Made by a program: the position numbers and the translations under genes
DNA from: Muribaculaceae bacterium
GTDB taxonomy: Bacteria; Bacteroidota; Bacteroidia; Bacteroidales; Muribaculaceae
Length of the DNA: 49,613 nt
Reading direction: 5' to 3'
Assembly: GCA_017621845.1 (NCBI GenBank)
Contig: JAGASI010000019.1
Span: 1 to 49,613, forward strand
Notes under the pieces: model-generated
The model's database searches: none
The model's input: only the letters and a program-made list of their open reading frames with translations
What the model was told of the DNA's origin: nothing
In this document: positions 26,473 to 35,553 of the stretch, piece after piece
Position numbering within the stretch: the first letter of the stretch is position 1
Layout: each line of letters begins with the position of its first letter

Positions 26473-29289
26473 TCATTGGGCGGGGTCAAGGATGATTGTG
26501 GCTTTGTTGCCTTGGGCGATGAGCGCTTTGACAAAAGCTTTGACATCGTCGGTGGTGATGGCGCTCACTGTATCAACGGCATTGGTGAATGTGTTGACGC
26601 CGTTGAGGGAGATGGCAGAGAGAGTTGAAGACCATTCCTCGTTTTTCTCAAGGTTTTCCTTGGCGCTCTTAACCATGAATTCTTTGATGGGATTGAGTTC
26701 CTCGTCTTTAATATTTTCGGCCATGTCGTTGACCATTTTATCAATCTCAGTGAGAACCTCGGCTTTCATTTCGGGTTTCATGGGGAACGGAATTTGAACA
26801 ACGGTGTTCTGTTTGCTGACGCGGCTCATGTTAGCGCCGGCGCCTATGGAGTATACGGCACCCATTTCTTCACGTATTTTTTTGAGGAGGCGGTTGGAGA
26901 GTATTTGACCTGTGATAGAAGCCAGGGCACGGTTTTTGGCGGTGTAGGGCATGGCAGCGTTGTATCCGATGAATACCCATGTTTGGGGGGTCTCCATTTT
27001 TGTGGTTTCGGTTTTGTCAACCAGTCCTGTGGCGAGGTCAAAGTCAGCGCTGGGTTGGAATTTGACAGTCTTGCCTTTGGGAAGAGTTCCGAGATATTGC
27101 GAAGCAAGCTCGGTGAACTTGGTCATGTCAATGTCGCCAACAAAAACAAATGTGTAGTCGGGAGCAACGAGCATGTCTTTTGTAGCGTTGATGATGGCCT
27201 CACGTTTGGCGGCCTTGATGTCGGCCGATGTGATGGCTTGACGGGAGGGAGCTTTATATAGAGCCTTGGTGAGTTCGCGTGAGAAGATATATTGAGGGTT
27301 GAGCTCTTGGTTGGCGAGTATACCGGCAAATTTCTGTTGGTTGGCGTCAAACTCTTCGGGTGTGATGTCAAAAGAGGTGAATGTAGCGTAAATCAACTCC
27401 ATGAGAGTCTGGAGGTTCTTGGGAGTTGTCTGGCCTTCCATAGAGCGAGAGTAGCTGTCAAATGAGAATTCCATCTTGGTCTGTTTGCCCGAGAGATATT
27501 TCTGTATGTCGGTATCGGTGTATGTGCCGAGACCGTGAGCTGTAAGGGCATAGGGTAGGAATAGGAGAGATGCTGCATCGTCTTGGGAGCAAGAGGAGAG
27601 GCCACCTTTGGCGTTGGCGTCGAAACGGATGTCGCCATCTTTAAATTTGGTAGGCTTGACAATTACCTTGACACCGTTGGGGAATGTCATTTCAGTGGCG
27701 CCATATTCGGCAAGCTCTTTGACTGACTTGGGAGCAACGGCTTTGGGAAGCGAAGGAATGAGAGGCTCTGACTTGGTTTCTTCCTTGTAGGGCTCAATTG
27801 TTTCGGCATCCACGTCAGCAATAGCTTTGTTGAGGTCACTTTCAGTGGGGAATACGACATCCTCGGCCTCGGTGACCATTACTAAGAATGCGCGGTTGTC
27901 GTTGCCAACGAGTTCGGGGAGTACTTGATTGACGGCTTGGAGGGGAACAGAAGCAGCAATCTGTTGTCCAAGGTTATACTCAAACTCGATGCCTGGGATA
28001 GCTTCTTGGTCAACGAAGTTGCGAACATATTCACGGGCATACTTGGTATTGTCTACCGAAGCACGTTTGTTATATGCGTCCTCGAGATTGGCGAGATATT
28101 TGGCTTTGGCGCGCTCGTATTCCGAGACGGTGAATCCGCCGCGTACGGCACGAAGAAGCTCGCGATAAGCGTCCTTGATAGCGGGAGTGATGTCTTTACC
28201 CTTGGCGACGACTTGGAGAGTCAGAGCGTCTTTGGTCTTGGCAACGAAGAAGTTGTCAATATCGATGCCGGCTTGAGCCACTGGAGATTTGGCGTCTTTA
28301 GTGAGCTCATCAAGACGTTGGTCAAGCATGTCGGTAATGACAAATTTAAGGTAGTCGATGGGGAAAGAGGCCATTGTACCGCGCATCTCATCGGGGAGGA
28401 GTTTTTCCTTCTGTTTGAACATGAGCAGGGCAACGTTATTTGTCATCTCTTTGTCACGTCCGATAGCCCAGATAGTGCCGGGAGTATCTTCGACTTGAAT
28501 ATATGTGCGTTCCTTGACATTCTCGGGCATTTTGATGTCTGAGAATATTTCTTTGATTTTGCCCTCAATGTAGTCGGGGTCAATATCTCCGACAACAATT
28601 ATACCTTGCTGGTCGGGACGATACCATGTTTCATAGTAGTCGCGCAGGACCTGGGGCTCAAAGTTATCCACGACTTCCATTGTTCCGATAGGTAGGCGGT
28701 AACCATACCGGTTGTTGGGGTAGAGAACCGGAAGTTGGTTTTCAAGAATACGCATCTGGCCGGCCATCGCACGACGCCACTCTTGGTGTATTACACCACG
28801 TTCTTTGTTTATTTCCTCGGGGTTAAGGAGTAAGTCGTCAGCCCAGTCGTGAAGGATGAGAAGGCATGAGTCTTGGACGCCGGTGCGTGCTACAGGCACC
28901 GATGAAATGTTATATACTGTCTCGTCAATAGAGGTATAGGCGTTAAGGTTCTGACCAAATTTAACGCCTACTGTCTCCAACCAGTCGATAAGAGAGTTGC
29001 CGGGGAAATTTTTGGTGCCGTTGAAGCACATGTGCTCAAGGAAGTGGGCGAGTCCTCGTTGGTTGTCTTCCTCAAGGGCCGATCCTACCTTTTGGGCGAT
29101 AAAAAAGTCGGCCTGTCCTTTGGGGGTCTCATTGTGCCGAATGTAATAGGTTAGTCCGTTGTCAAGTTTGCCTATTCTCACTGCCGAGTCGACAGGAGCC
29201 GCAGGCACTTGGGGCATCTGAGCCATCAGCGCGGTAGGGGTGAATAACATAGCCGCGGCGGCCAGTGCCTTTAAAAATAGTTTTTCCAT
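26473..29289 (-). CDS. M16 family zinc metallopeptidase, exported
   Basis: A two-lobed pitrilysin-type protease, probably periplasmic, degrading peptides. I chose ATG 29289, which starts a signal peptide (MEKLFLKALAAAAMLFTPTA, then LMAQ), over an ATG 141 bases upstream whose extra codons are Asn-rich and non-coding in style. The mature product of 938 aa in total has the inverted zinc site H82-F-L-E85-H86 (GLAHFLEHMCFNGT) and the third ligand E163 in NKERGVIHQEWR about 76 residues later. The second half repeats the fold without a zinc site, as usual for single-chain M16 enzymes of about 930 aa. It lies 157 bases below the DUF3298 gene, behind a strong hairpin. Confidence 0.94.
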   Translation of the reverse strand: MEKLFLKALAAAAMLFTPTALMAQMPQVPAAPVDSAVRIGKLDNGLTYYIRHNETPKGQADFFIAQKVGSALEEDNQRGLAHFLEHMCFNGTKNFPGNSLIDWLETVGVKFGQNLNAYTSIDETVYNISSVPVARTGVQDSCLLILHDWADDLLLNPEEINKERGVIHQEWRRAMAGQMRILENQLPVLYPNNRYGYRLPIGTMEVVDNFEPQVLRDYYETWYRPDQQGIIVVGDIDPDYIEGKIKEIFSDIKMPENVKERTYIQVEDTPGTIWAIGRDKEMTNNVALLMFKQKEKLLPDEMRGTMASFPIDYLKFVITDMLDQRLDELTKDAKSPVAQAGIDIDNFFVAKTKDALTLQVVAKGKDITPAIKDAYRELLRAVRGGFTVSEYERAKAKYLANLEDAYNKRASVDNTKYAREYVRNFVDQEAIPGIEFEYNLGQQIAASVPLQAVNQVLPELVGNDNRAFLVMVTEAEDVVFPTESDLNKAIADVDAETIEPYKEETKSEPLIPSLPKAVAPKSVKELAEYGATEMTFPNGVKVIVKPTKFKDGDIRFDANAKGGLSSCSQDDAASLLFLPYALTAHGLGTYTDTDIQKYLSGKQTKMEFSFDSYSRSMEGQTTPKNLQTLMELIYATFTSFDITPEEFDANQQKFAGILANQELNPQYIFSRELTKALYKAPSRQAITSADIKAAKREAIINATKDMLVAPDYTFVFVGDIDMTKFTELASQYLGTLPKGKTVKFQPSADFDLATGLVDKTETTKMETPQTWVFIGYNAAMPYTAKNRALASITGQILSNRLLKKIREEMGAVYSIGAGANMSRVSKQNTVVQIPFPMKPEMKAEVLTEIDKMVNDMAENIKDEELNPIKEFMVKSAKENLEKNEEWSSTLSAISLNGVNTFTNAVDTVSAITTDDVKAFVKALIAQGNKATIILDPAQ

Positions 29290-29361
29290 AATTTGGCTAT
29301 TGGGGTTAATATTGTGATAATTATGATTGTTGTTGCTTGAGATTATTATTTCATTAATTAG

Positions 29362-29395
29362 ACGTGACGATGTTATAAAAGTAACATCGTCACGT
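29362..29395 (-). terminator. Strong hairpin between the DUF3298 and M16 genes
   Basis: ACGTGACGATGTTA (29362-29375) is an exact complement of 29382-29395, a 14-bp stem with a six-base loop. It lies 51 bases below the stop of the lipoprotein gene. What follows on the minus strand is CTAATTAATG rather than a T run, so it is either a weak terminator or a 3'-end stabiliser. I see no TAnnTTTG between it and the M16 start. Confidence 0.55.
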
Positions 29396-29445
29396 GTTAA
29401 AAAATGTTTGTTCGGCTTATTTACTGACATCTAAAGTATAATGGA

Positions 29446-30336
29446 TTATTGCCTGGATGTAAAGTTGTCAGGTGTGGGCTCGGATGTCACATCGTCAGTT
29501 ACATAAAAGTCCTCAAGGTTAAAAATCTTGATACCCAGCGGGGTCATGAGTTCCACTAACTCATATGGCTCAAACGGTACATTAATAATACCTTGGGCGT
29601 AAGAAGCTATTTCATATGGCTGGTATGCCATGACTATCTTGCCTTCCGATGATATAAAGAAGTTGTTGTTGTCGGGCAGACCATCAACTTCAGTCGGACC
29701 AATCATGTCGGACATGTTAGAGGTCTGTTCGGCTATAAGCTCGGGTAATTTTTTAAGGCCTTGGGGCGTGAAAATATCTGAGAGAGTGACAACTTGTCCG
29801 GTGTTGTTGTCAGGCATGTAGAAGTTGATATAGCGTTTGTCATACATGCCGTGGGCCGCCCCCGGATTATATACATCGGTCTTGACGCAATAGACAAGCA
29901 TGTCTCCCGATAGATATACTACATATCCGTTGAGGTAACAGAAGCCGGAGGCAGTCTCGGGATTGCCTGAGGTGAGGCGGGCTTTGTAACCTTGTTCGTT
30001 GGCAGTCTTGGTGAGCCAACGGTTGATTGTCGGTACAATTGCCTGAACATTAGTGGCTTCAAACGCCATGTCGGTTATCGAGTCTTTTAGGGCTGTAATA
30101 TCGATATCGCCAAGTCGAGTAGGCATTACGATAGATACTGAGTCATAGAAGGACAGGTCGGTGTCGCGTTGATAGTCGGCGGCGCTTCCGGTGAGAGTGT
30201 AGAATTGCCCTGTCTGGTAGGTCTCAAATGCGATGGAGGAGTCTTGAGTGGCGTTGCCATTTCCACATGAACTCATCAGGGGGATTACGGCCAATAGTGC
30301 AACGCCTGACAGTGAGTTGAGCAGTGCAGTTTTCAT
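29446..30336 (-). CDS. DUF3298-containing lipoprotein (RsiV-like C-terminus)
   Basis: A 296-aa exported lipoprotein. The signal peptide ends in the lipobox LMSSC with acylated C24, and the following GNGNATQDSS is a typical flexible tether. The N-terminal half resembles DUF4163 and the C-terminal half DUF3298, seen as NNFFISSEGKIVMAYQPYEI and the IINVPFEPYELVELM segment. This pair of domains also occurs in RsiV-type lysozyme-binding anti-sigma factors, but here there is no cytosolic sigma-binding part, so it is not itself an anti-sigma factor. Substrate and role are unknown. A TAnnTTTG element lies 158 bases upstream. Confidence 0.88.
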   Translation of the reverse strand: MKTALLNSLSGVALLAVIPLMSSCGNGNATQDSSIAFETYQTGQFYTLTGSAADYQRDTDLSFYDSVSIVMPTRLGDIDITALKDSITDMAFEATNVQAIVPTINRWLTKTANEQGYKARLTSGNPETASGFCYLNGYVVYLSGDMLVYCVKTDVYNPGAAHGMYDKRYINFYMPDNNTGQVVTLSDIFTPQGLKKLPELIAEQTSNMSDMIGPTEVDGLPDNNNFFISSEGKIVMAYQPYEIASYAQGIINVPFEPYELVELMTPLGIKIFNLEDFYVTDDVTSEPTPDNFTSRQ

Positions 30337-30493
30337 TTTGTTCCGAATGAGGATAGTTATGTTAGCAAAATAAAGGATGAAAAATACCTCAGAGATAGAT
30401 GTTAAAATCTTGTGTTATTGGAATTGTATGTTGTTTCTAAATATAATCGTTCAGTTGTTTAACGTTTTTGGACGTGTTATAGTTTTCAAGGGG

Positions 30494-30501
30494 CAAATGT
30501 A
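30494..30501 (-). promoter_or_regulatory. Probable promoter element of the DUF3298 gene
   Basis: On the minus strand TACATTTG followed by CCCC matches TAnnTTTG. No TTG at 19-20 bases is found. The remainder of the intergenic region 30337-30660 shows no gene and no convincing terminator for the GH3 fusion gene above it. Confidence 0.4.
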
Positions 30502-30660
30502 GTGATTTTATTGATGTGGTGGATTTATTTGAGAATTATTTTTTCTTATCCGGTGAAAATATTTTATCAGTTTAATTTATTGCCCGGGGTGGGTATATGT
30601 GAGTTGGAATGTTACCGGTAATAGCTGGTGATGGCTAATGAGGCAATGGTGATGATATGT

Positions 30661-33621
30661 TTAATCGTTAAGGTTGAGGTAAAGTTGTTTGTAGAGGTCA
30701 GCGCGAAGGTAGGTTTCATTGAAGGCGTCGTTATCACGGGTAGGGTTGACACGATTGGTCAGGAAAATCATGAACATATCGTTGGCAGGGTCAACCCAAA
30801 ATACGGTACCTGTAAATCCGAGGTGGCCATATGTCTCGGGAGAAGCCATATCGGTTGTCGGTGACCAGTCGGGGTTGACTTTGTCGGGTTTGTCAAAGCC
30901 GAGGCCACGGCGACAAGTGGGACTCTTGGAAGTTGTAAACAGATTAACGGTTTTTGTTGAAAGGATACGCTCACCACCATAAGTGCCACCGTTGAGCCAC
31001 ATTTGGCACATCTTGGCAATATCGTCGGCATTGGAAAACAAGCCGGCATTGCCTTGAAGTCCTCCTGAGAAAGCTGCAGTCTCGTCATGGACATAGCCGT
31101 GAACGGTCTGACGACGCAGGTAGTTATCTTTTTCAGTAGGAGCAATCTGAGATTTGGGGTGTGTCTCAGTGGGACGGTAGGACATAGTGGTCATGCCTAA
31201 CGGTCGCCATATTTTTTCAGACACATATTGGTCGTGAGGTAGTCCGGTAACATTCTGTTCAGCGTTCATTAATAGACAGAAGTTGAGGCATGAGTAGTTG
31301 TAATTTTTATTTTTGCGCAGTGGGATGTTATAGATACGCCCCATAATAGTGTCATAGGCAGCTTGTCCGACCCAGATACCTTTGGCGGCCTCGGTCTCAA
31401 ACCCAGTGCGTTTGGTTGTCGAGGTGATATCACGACGTAACTTACCGGTATTATTTCCGTAAGCGCCGTTCTGTATTTTTATAGAGTGGCTGTTGTCGGG
31501 CTTGGATGTTATCAGCCGGCCATTATATGAGGCTGTATCAATCATTATGTCAAACATGTTTAGTGATGCCGGCATGCCGCTCTCGTGGTACAGGAGGTCG
31601 GAGATTGTAATGTCTCGCTTGTCATCGCGATTGAGACCGGGAATGTACTTTGATGCTGGGACATCGAGACCAATCAGGCCTTCGTCATAGGCTTTCATGA
31701 TGCCTGGGAGAGTGCCGATTGCCTTGGATACCGAGGCAAGGTCATACATTGTCTGGTCGTTGACGTCGGCTCCGTGCTCGGTTAGTAGGCCATAGCATTT
31801 GTCAAGTATAATATTGCCGTGGCGACCTATCAGTACTTGAGCACCGGGGATTGCCTTGCGAGCCAAGGCATCTTCCATTATAGAGTCTACAGCCACAGTG
31901 AGGTGGTTATCCATATTGTTCAGTCCCGGAGTGGAGTAGCCGAGACGTATTTTGTTGAGTTTGATGCCTGTGCCAATCCTCCCAATATTTTTAAGATTAA
32001 CAGGGAGTTTGCCGGTGACATCAATGCCTCCAAATACAGCCTGGGCGGCATAGTTGAGTGAGGCTTCGGTGTCATCGTAGGCAAGAATAACCGACTGCAT
32101 GTGACTTAAGGAGTTGCTGAATTTGGCCATCTTGTATGGATTGACCATAAAGACACCAATCATGTTTTTACAGCCTGAGAGTCTGGCAACACTCGAGCGT
32201 ACCCCTTGTTTGTCATCGTATATGGCTACAATAACTGTATTAGCTTGTTTAATGGCACGCATCTGGGCTTCACTGATGACGCCATCGGGGCAGTTGTAGA
32301 GAGTAGAGGGGGCATAGCGTTGGCAGATGTTGGTAAATACGGTAGGTTTGGCGCTGAAGTTGACAATGGCAATATGACGGTTGGACAATTGTTTTAGGGG
32401 TAACAGATTGTCGGTATTTTTTAGGCAAGTCATTGATGCGGCTGCTAATTGACGAGCAACCTGATCGGTGAGATGGGAATCGATGCGGGCCTTGAGCTGT
32501 GTCATTGAGATAGGGTCCGGGTGTTTGCTCAGACCGAGGGCATATTTATAGGCAAGAACGCGTCTGACATGGGCCTCGACATCTTTTTTAGATATTTGGC
32601 CGGTCTTAATTGCCTCCATTATAGCATCAAGGGATTGAACAGGATTGGTGGGGGCGAGCAGGAGATCGGCACCGGCTTTAAGAGCTTGCACGGCATTATC
32701 TTTGCCCTTGGCCGAAGCGCCTTGCATACCTAATGCGTCGGTATATATAAGTCCTTCAAAGCCCATGTCGTTACGTAACATTTTATAGGTGGTCGGTGAC
32801 AGGGATGATGCTGTCCCTGATTTGTCAATAGCCGGTACAGATATGTGTCCCATCATGATGCCTGAGCAACCATCGTTGATAAACTGACGGAATGGGACCA
32901 ATTCAATTTTGTTGAGATCACTGCGTGAGCGTCCGACGAGTGGCAGTGTCTTATGGGAGTCGCCTGAGGTGTCACCGTGTCCCGGGAAGTGCTTGGCAAC
33001 AGCCTGGACACCCATGTCTTCCAGCCCCTTGGAATAGGCTGATACAAGAGCGGCTACGCGTTCAGGATTTTCACCAAAAGAGCGATAACCTATCACCGGG
33101 TTGGCCGGGTTGGAGTTGACATCGGCGTCAGGGGCAAAGTTTACGTGGATGCCGGCAAGACGACATTGTTTACCTACCTCGCGGCCATACTCCTGTGCCA
33201 GTTTCTCGCTGTCGCCGGCGCCAATAGCCATGTTGTTCACAAATCTTCCAACATCGTTCACTCTCATCGAAAGGCCCCACTCGCCGTCTAATGTCATCAG
33301 CACCGGGATGCGTGCCGCGGCCTGGGCATTGTTCGTATGGGTGATAAATTGTTCGAGTGACCCCTGGGTGAATAGTAGGCCTCCTATGCCGTGTTTGCCC
33401 ACAAGGTTGACGATTGAGGCTTTGGACTTTTCTCCATGAGTTGGTACAACCTTGGCAATGATGAGTTGTCCAACGCGTTGTCGTTCAGTCAATGAATTGT
33501 ACACCGAGTCTACCCAACGGTTCATGGCATGCCGGTCGGTTTTTTTCATCAGTGTGGTTGTCACGCCCCACAAAGGCATTATAGCGGAGAGAAATATCAG
33601 AAGGGTTGTTATTTTTTTCAT
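30661..33621 (-). CDS. GH3 beta-N-acetylglucosaminidase fused to a serine beta-lactamase-like hydrolase
   Basis: A 986-aa exported two-enzyme protein. A signal peptide (residues 1-20) leads to a NagZ-type GH3 domain (about 35-370) with KHFPGHGDTSGDSH at 210-223, including the NagZ D221/H223 dyad, and the nucleophile D295 in IYTDALGM. A linker domain (about 390-570) precedes a class C beta-lactamase or esterase domain with S630-V-S-K633 as the active-site serine and lysine, YSCLN as the second motif (third residue Cys rather than the more usual Asn or Asp), and a GHLGFTGT third motif. The combination suggests cleavage and trimming of peptidoglycan fragments outside the cytosol. It lies 54 bases below a 5'-nucleotidase gene, probably one transcript. 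Confidence 0.93.
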   Translation of the reverse strand: MKKITTLLIFLSAIMPLWGVTTTLMKKTDRHAMNRWVDSVYNSLTERQRVGQLIIAKVVPTHGEKSKASIVNLVGKHGIGGLLFTQGSLEQFITHTNNAQAAARIPVLMTLDGEWGLSMRVNDVGRFVNNMAIGAGDSEKLAQEYGREVGKQCRLAGIHVNFAPDADVNSNPANPVIGYRSFGENPERVAALVSAYSKGLEDMGVQAVAKHFPGHGDTSGDSHKTLPLVGRSRSDLNKIELVPFRQFINDGCSGIMMGHISVPAIDKSGTASSLSPTTYKMLRNDMGFEGLIYTDALGMQGASAKGKDNAVQALKAGADLLLAPTNPVQSLDAIMEAIKTGQISKKDVEAHVRRVLAYKYALGLSKHPDPISMTQLKARIDSHLTDQVARQLAAASMTCLKNTDNLLPLKQLSNRHIAIVNFSAKPTVFTNICQRYAPSTLYNCPDGVISEAQMRAIKQANTVIVAIYDDKQGVRSSVARLSGCKNMIGVFMVNPYKMAKFSNSLSHMQSVILAYDDTEASLNYAAQAVFGGIDVTGKLPVNLKNIGRIGTGIKLNKIRLGYSTPGLNNMDNHLTVAVDSIMEDALARKAIPGAQVLIGRHGNIILDKCYGLLTEHGADVNDQTMYDLASVSKAIGTLPGIMKAYDEGLIGLDVPASKYIPGLNRDDKRDITISDLLYHESGMPASLNMFDIMIDTASYNGRLITSKPDNSHSIKIQNGAYGNNTGKLRRDITSTTKRTGFETEAAKGIWVGQAAYDTIMGRIYNIPLRKNKNYNYSCLNFCLLMNAEQNVTGLPHDQYVSEKIWRPLGMTTMSYRPTETHPKSQIAPTEKDNYLRRQTVHGYVHDETAAFSGGLQGNAGLFSNADDIAKMCQMWLNGGTYGGERILSTKTVNLFTTSKSPTCRRGLGFDKPDKVNPDWSPTTDMASPETYGHLGFTGTVFWVDPANDMFMIFLTNRVNPTRDNDAFNETYLRADLYKQLYLNLND

Positions 33622-33675
33622 CAGGATTATCTTAGGAAATTTGGGTATAAAATGTTTTTATATCAGTGATACTTC

Positions 33676-35235
33676 TTATTTTTTGATGTCGATGGGCCTC
33701 ATTCTGACTTTGTCGGAGGGGTTGATTTTTTTATTCTTGTAATTCTTTTTGAGGTAGTTGATGAGATCTTGGTAGAGTACCGACTTGCTTTCGGCAACTT
33801 TGGTTGAGTTGCGGAATCCGGTGAGATAGTCACCGCCATTGGCGAGGTAGTCAATAGTGGCGACGCGGTAAGTAGTCTCGGGGTTAAGTTCTAGACCATT
33901 AATCTTGACAGAAATTACCGACTTGGTCTGGGGGTTGAATGTGATGTCTGCTTCAGAGCTTACGCCGTCACCCCCGCGAGCCGCCATGGTATCGAGCACA
34001 GCGATAAGGTCGCGGCCTTTGATATCTACTACGCGGGTGCGATTGTTAAAGGGTAGACAGGTTATTACCATGCCGTCAGATATTTTGCCTTTGGGGAGTG
34101 AACGACGCAGGCCACCCTTGTTTATTATGGCGAGGTCTACAGTAGGGTGGTCTTTGATGCCGGCTTGTTTGAGCAGATTATTTCCATTATCTCTTATAAA
34201 GTCGGCAACAAAATTGAGCAATGGCGCCTCATAATTATATAGGGTAATGGCACTGGTGGCGAGCTTGACATTCATCAGAGAGTCTACACCGGCGCGATAT
34301 GGCTCAATCTCTTGGGCGAGACGTTTATCAATGCGGTCATCAAGGCGTTTGTCTATTGGTATGAGGCTGTAGTTGATATTGCCGTTGTCGAGATTGATGG
34401 CTACGCGGCTGATGTTTAAACCTGATTTTCCGGCTTGTGTAATTGTTACAGTGTCTCCACAGGCGTTAACTATTTGGCTCACCGGTGATTTTGGGTTGGA
34501 AGGGTCAATAGTGGTGTGGGAATGACCGCCGAGTATCAGGTCGATGTCCTTGGACTTGTGGGCGAGTTGTACGTCTGACAGGGTGGTGTTCTCGGGGTTG
34601 TAACCGATGTGGGTCATCGCGATGACATAGTCGACACCTTCAACATTTTTTAGATACCAGGCCATGGAGTTGGCTGCGTCGTAAGGGTCGAGATAGGTAA
34701 CGCCAACGCAGTTGTCATCGGCAATCATTCCCTTGGGGTCGAGGTTGATGGCTATAATTCCAACTCTTTTGTCGCCATAGGTCTTGATTGTATATGGCTT
34801 GAATTGTTGGGCAAGTCCTGGTTGGGTAAAGCGGTAGTTGGTGGAGATAAATGTAGACTTGCTGTCCTTAAGCATCTTCTCGAGTTCATCCATTCCATTG
34901 TCAAACTCGTGGTTGCCAAGGATGCGTATTTCATAGCCGAGGTCATCCATTAGTTTGTTCTCGACCTCGCCTTTATACAAGTTAAAGAACAAGGTGCCTT
35001 GAACAGCGTCGCCATCATCGACCAACAGGACATTTTTGTCACGTTGCCTAACGCTGTCGATAACAACTTTGCGACGTAGTATTCCCCCCAGGTCCTTTTC
35101 TTCAAGTGGGTCAATCTGAGAGTGAGTGTCGTTGGTCTGAAGTATGACAAGTTCTTCGGCATGGCTTGACAGTATGCCGGCGGTGGTAACTGCAATTATG
35201 GATGCTAACTGAAGTATAAAAGTTTTATGTCCCAT
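33676..35235 (-). CDS. Exported 5'-nucleotidase / UshA-type metallophosphoesterase
   Basis: Hydrolyses nucleotides or related phosphoesters outside the cytosol with two metals. The 519-aa protein has a signal peptide (cleavage after SSHA near 25), a calcineurin-like domain with D36-x-H38 in LQTNDTHSQ, GDAVQGT, GNHEFDNG and GGHSHTT, and a 5'-nucleotidase C-terminal domain (about 310-500) recognised by INKGGLRRSLPKG and CLPFNNRT. Both domains are in one chain. It is the first gene ahead of the GH3 fusion gene. The Asn of the GNHE motif and the His pairs needed for catalysis are all present. Confidence 0.95.
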   Translation of the reverse strand: MGHKTFILQLASIIAVTTAGILSSHAEELVILQTNDTHSQIDPLEEKDLGGILRRKVVIDSVRQRDKNVLLVDDGDAVQGTLFFNLYKGEVENKLMDDLGYEIRILGNHEFDNGMDELEKMLKDSKSTFISTNYRFTQPGLAQQFKPYTIKTYGDKRVGIIAINLDPKGMIADDNCVGVTYLDPYDAANSMAWYLKNVEGVDYVIAMTHIGYNPENTTLSDVQLAHKSKDIDLILGGHSHTTIDPSNPKSPVSQIVNACGDTVTITQAGKSGLNISRVAINLDNGNINYSLIPIDKRLDDRIDKRLAQEIEPYRAGVDSLMNVKLATSAITLYNYEAPLLNFVADFIRDNGNNLLKQAGIKDHPTVDLAIINKGGLRRSLPKGKISDGMVITCLPFNNRTRVVDIKGRDLIAVLDTMAARGGDGVSSEADITFNPQTKSVISVKINGLELNPETTYRVATIDYLANGGDYLTGFRNSTKVAESKSVLYQDLINYLKKNYKNKKINPSDKVRMRPIDIKK

Positions 35236-35362
35236 GGTCTGTAAATAATTATTGAGGTAGTAATTACTGTCTGGATATATGTTGTAGTCATGTTTTTAAA
35301 CGTGTAAGCAAATTATTTTCCCTGATAAGCATCGCTTGATATTGCCTACACGCTTGGTCTTA

Positions 35363-35370
35363 CAAATTTA
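35363..35370 (-). promoter_or_regulatory. Probable promoter element of the 5'-nucleotidase/GH3 operon
   Basis: On the minus strand TAAATTTG matches TAnnTTTG; the expected TTG at 19-20 bases is absent. The leader would be about 120 bases. The rest of 35236-35553 holds only this element and the TonB operon terminator. Confidence 0.4.
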
Positions 35371-35440
35371 AACAAAAATTCGGTAGTCGACGTAATAGTT
35401 TGGAGACGATTTAACATAAAATAATTTGAGGTATTAAAAA

Positions 35441-35478
35441 CATTGAGGGCCACATCGTTCGGGATGTGGCCCTCAATG
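35441..35478 (-). terminator. Terminator of the exbB-exbD-exbD-tonB operon
   Basis: A perfect 16-bp stem (CATTGAGGGCCACATC at 35441-35456 with 35463-35478), a six-base loop, and on the minus strand a T5 run (TTTTTAAT) directly after. This is a textbook intrinsic terminator, 75 bases below the tonB stop. Confidence 0.92.
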
Positions 35479-35553
35479 GGGGAAGGATATGGAATTCAAA
35501 AGCTATTCTGTATTTAGCGGGAATTTCATTAGGAACGTTATTCTCGTTTTAGA

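Noticed and set aside
35236..35310. Upstream 28-codon frame overlapping the start of the 5'-nucleotidase
   Set aside because: Short, AT-rich and without any recognisable feature; there is no evidence for a leader peptide.
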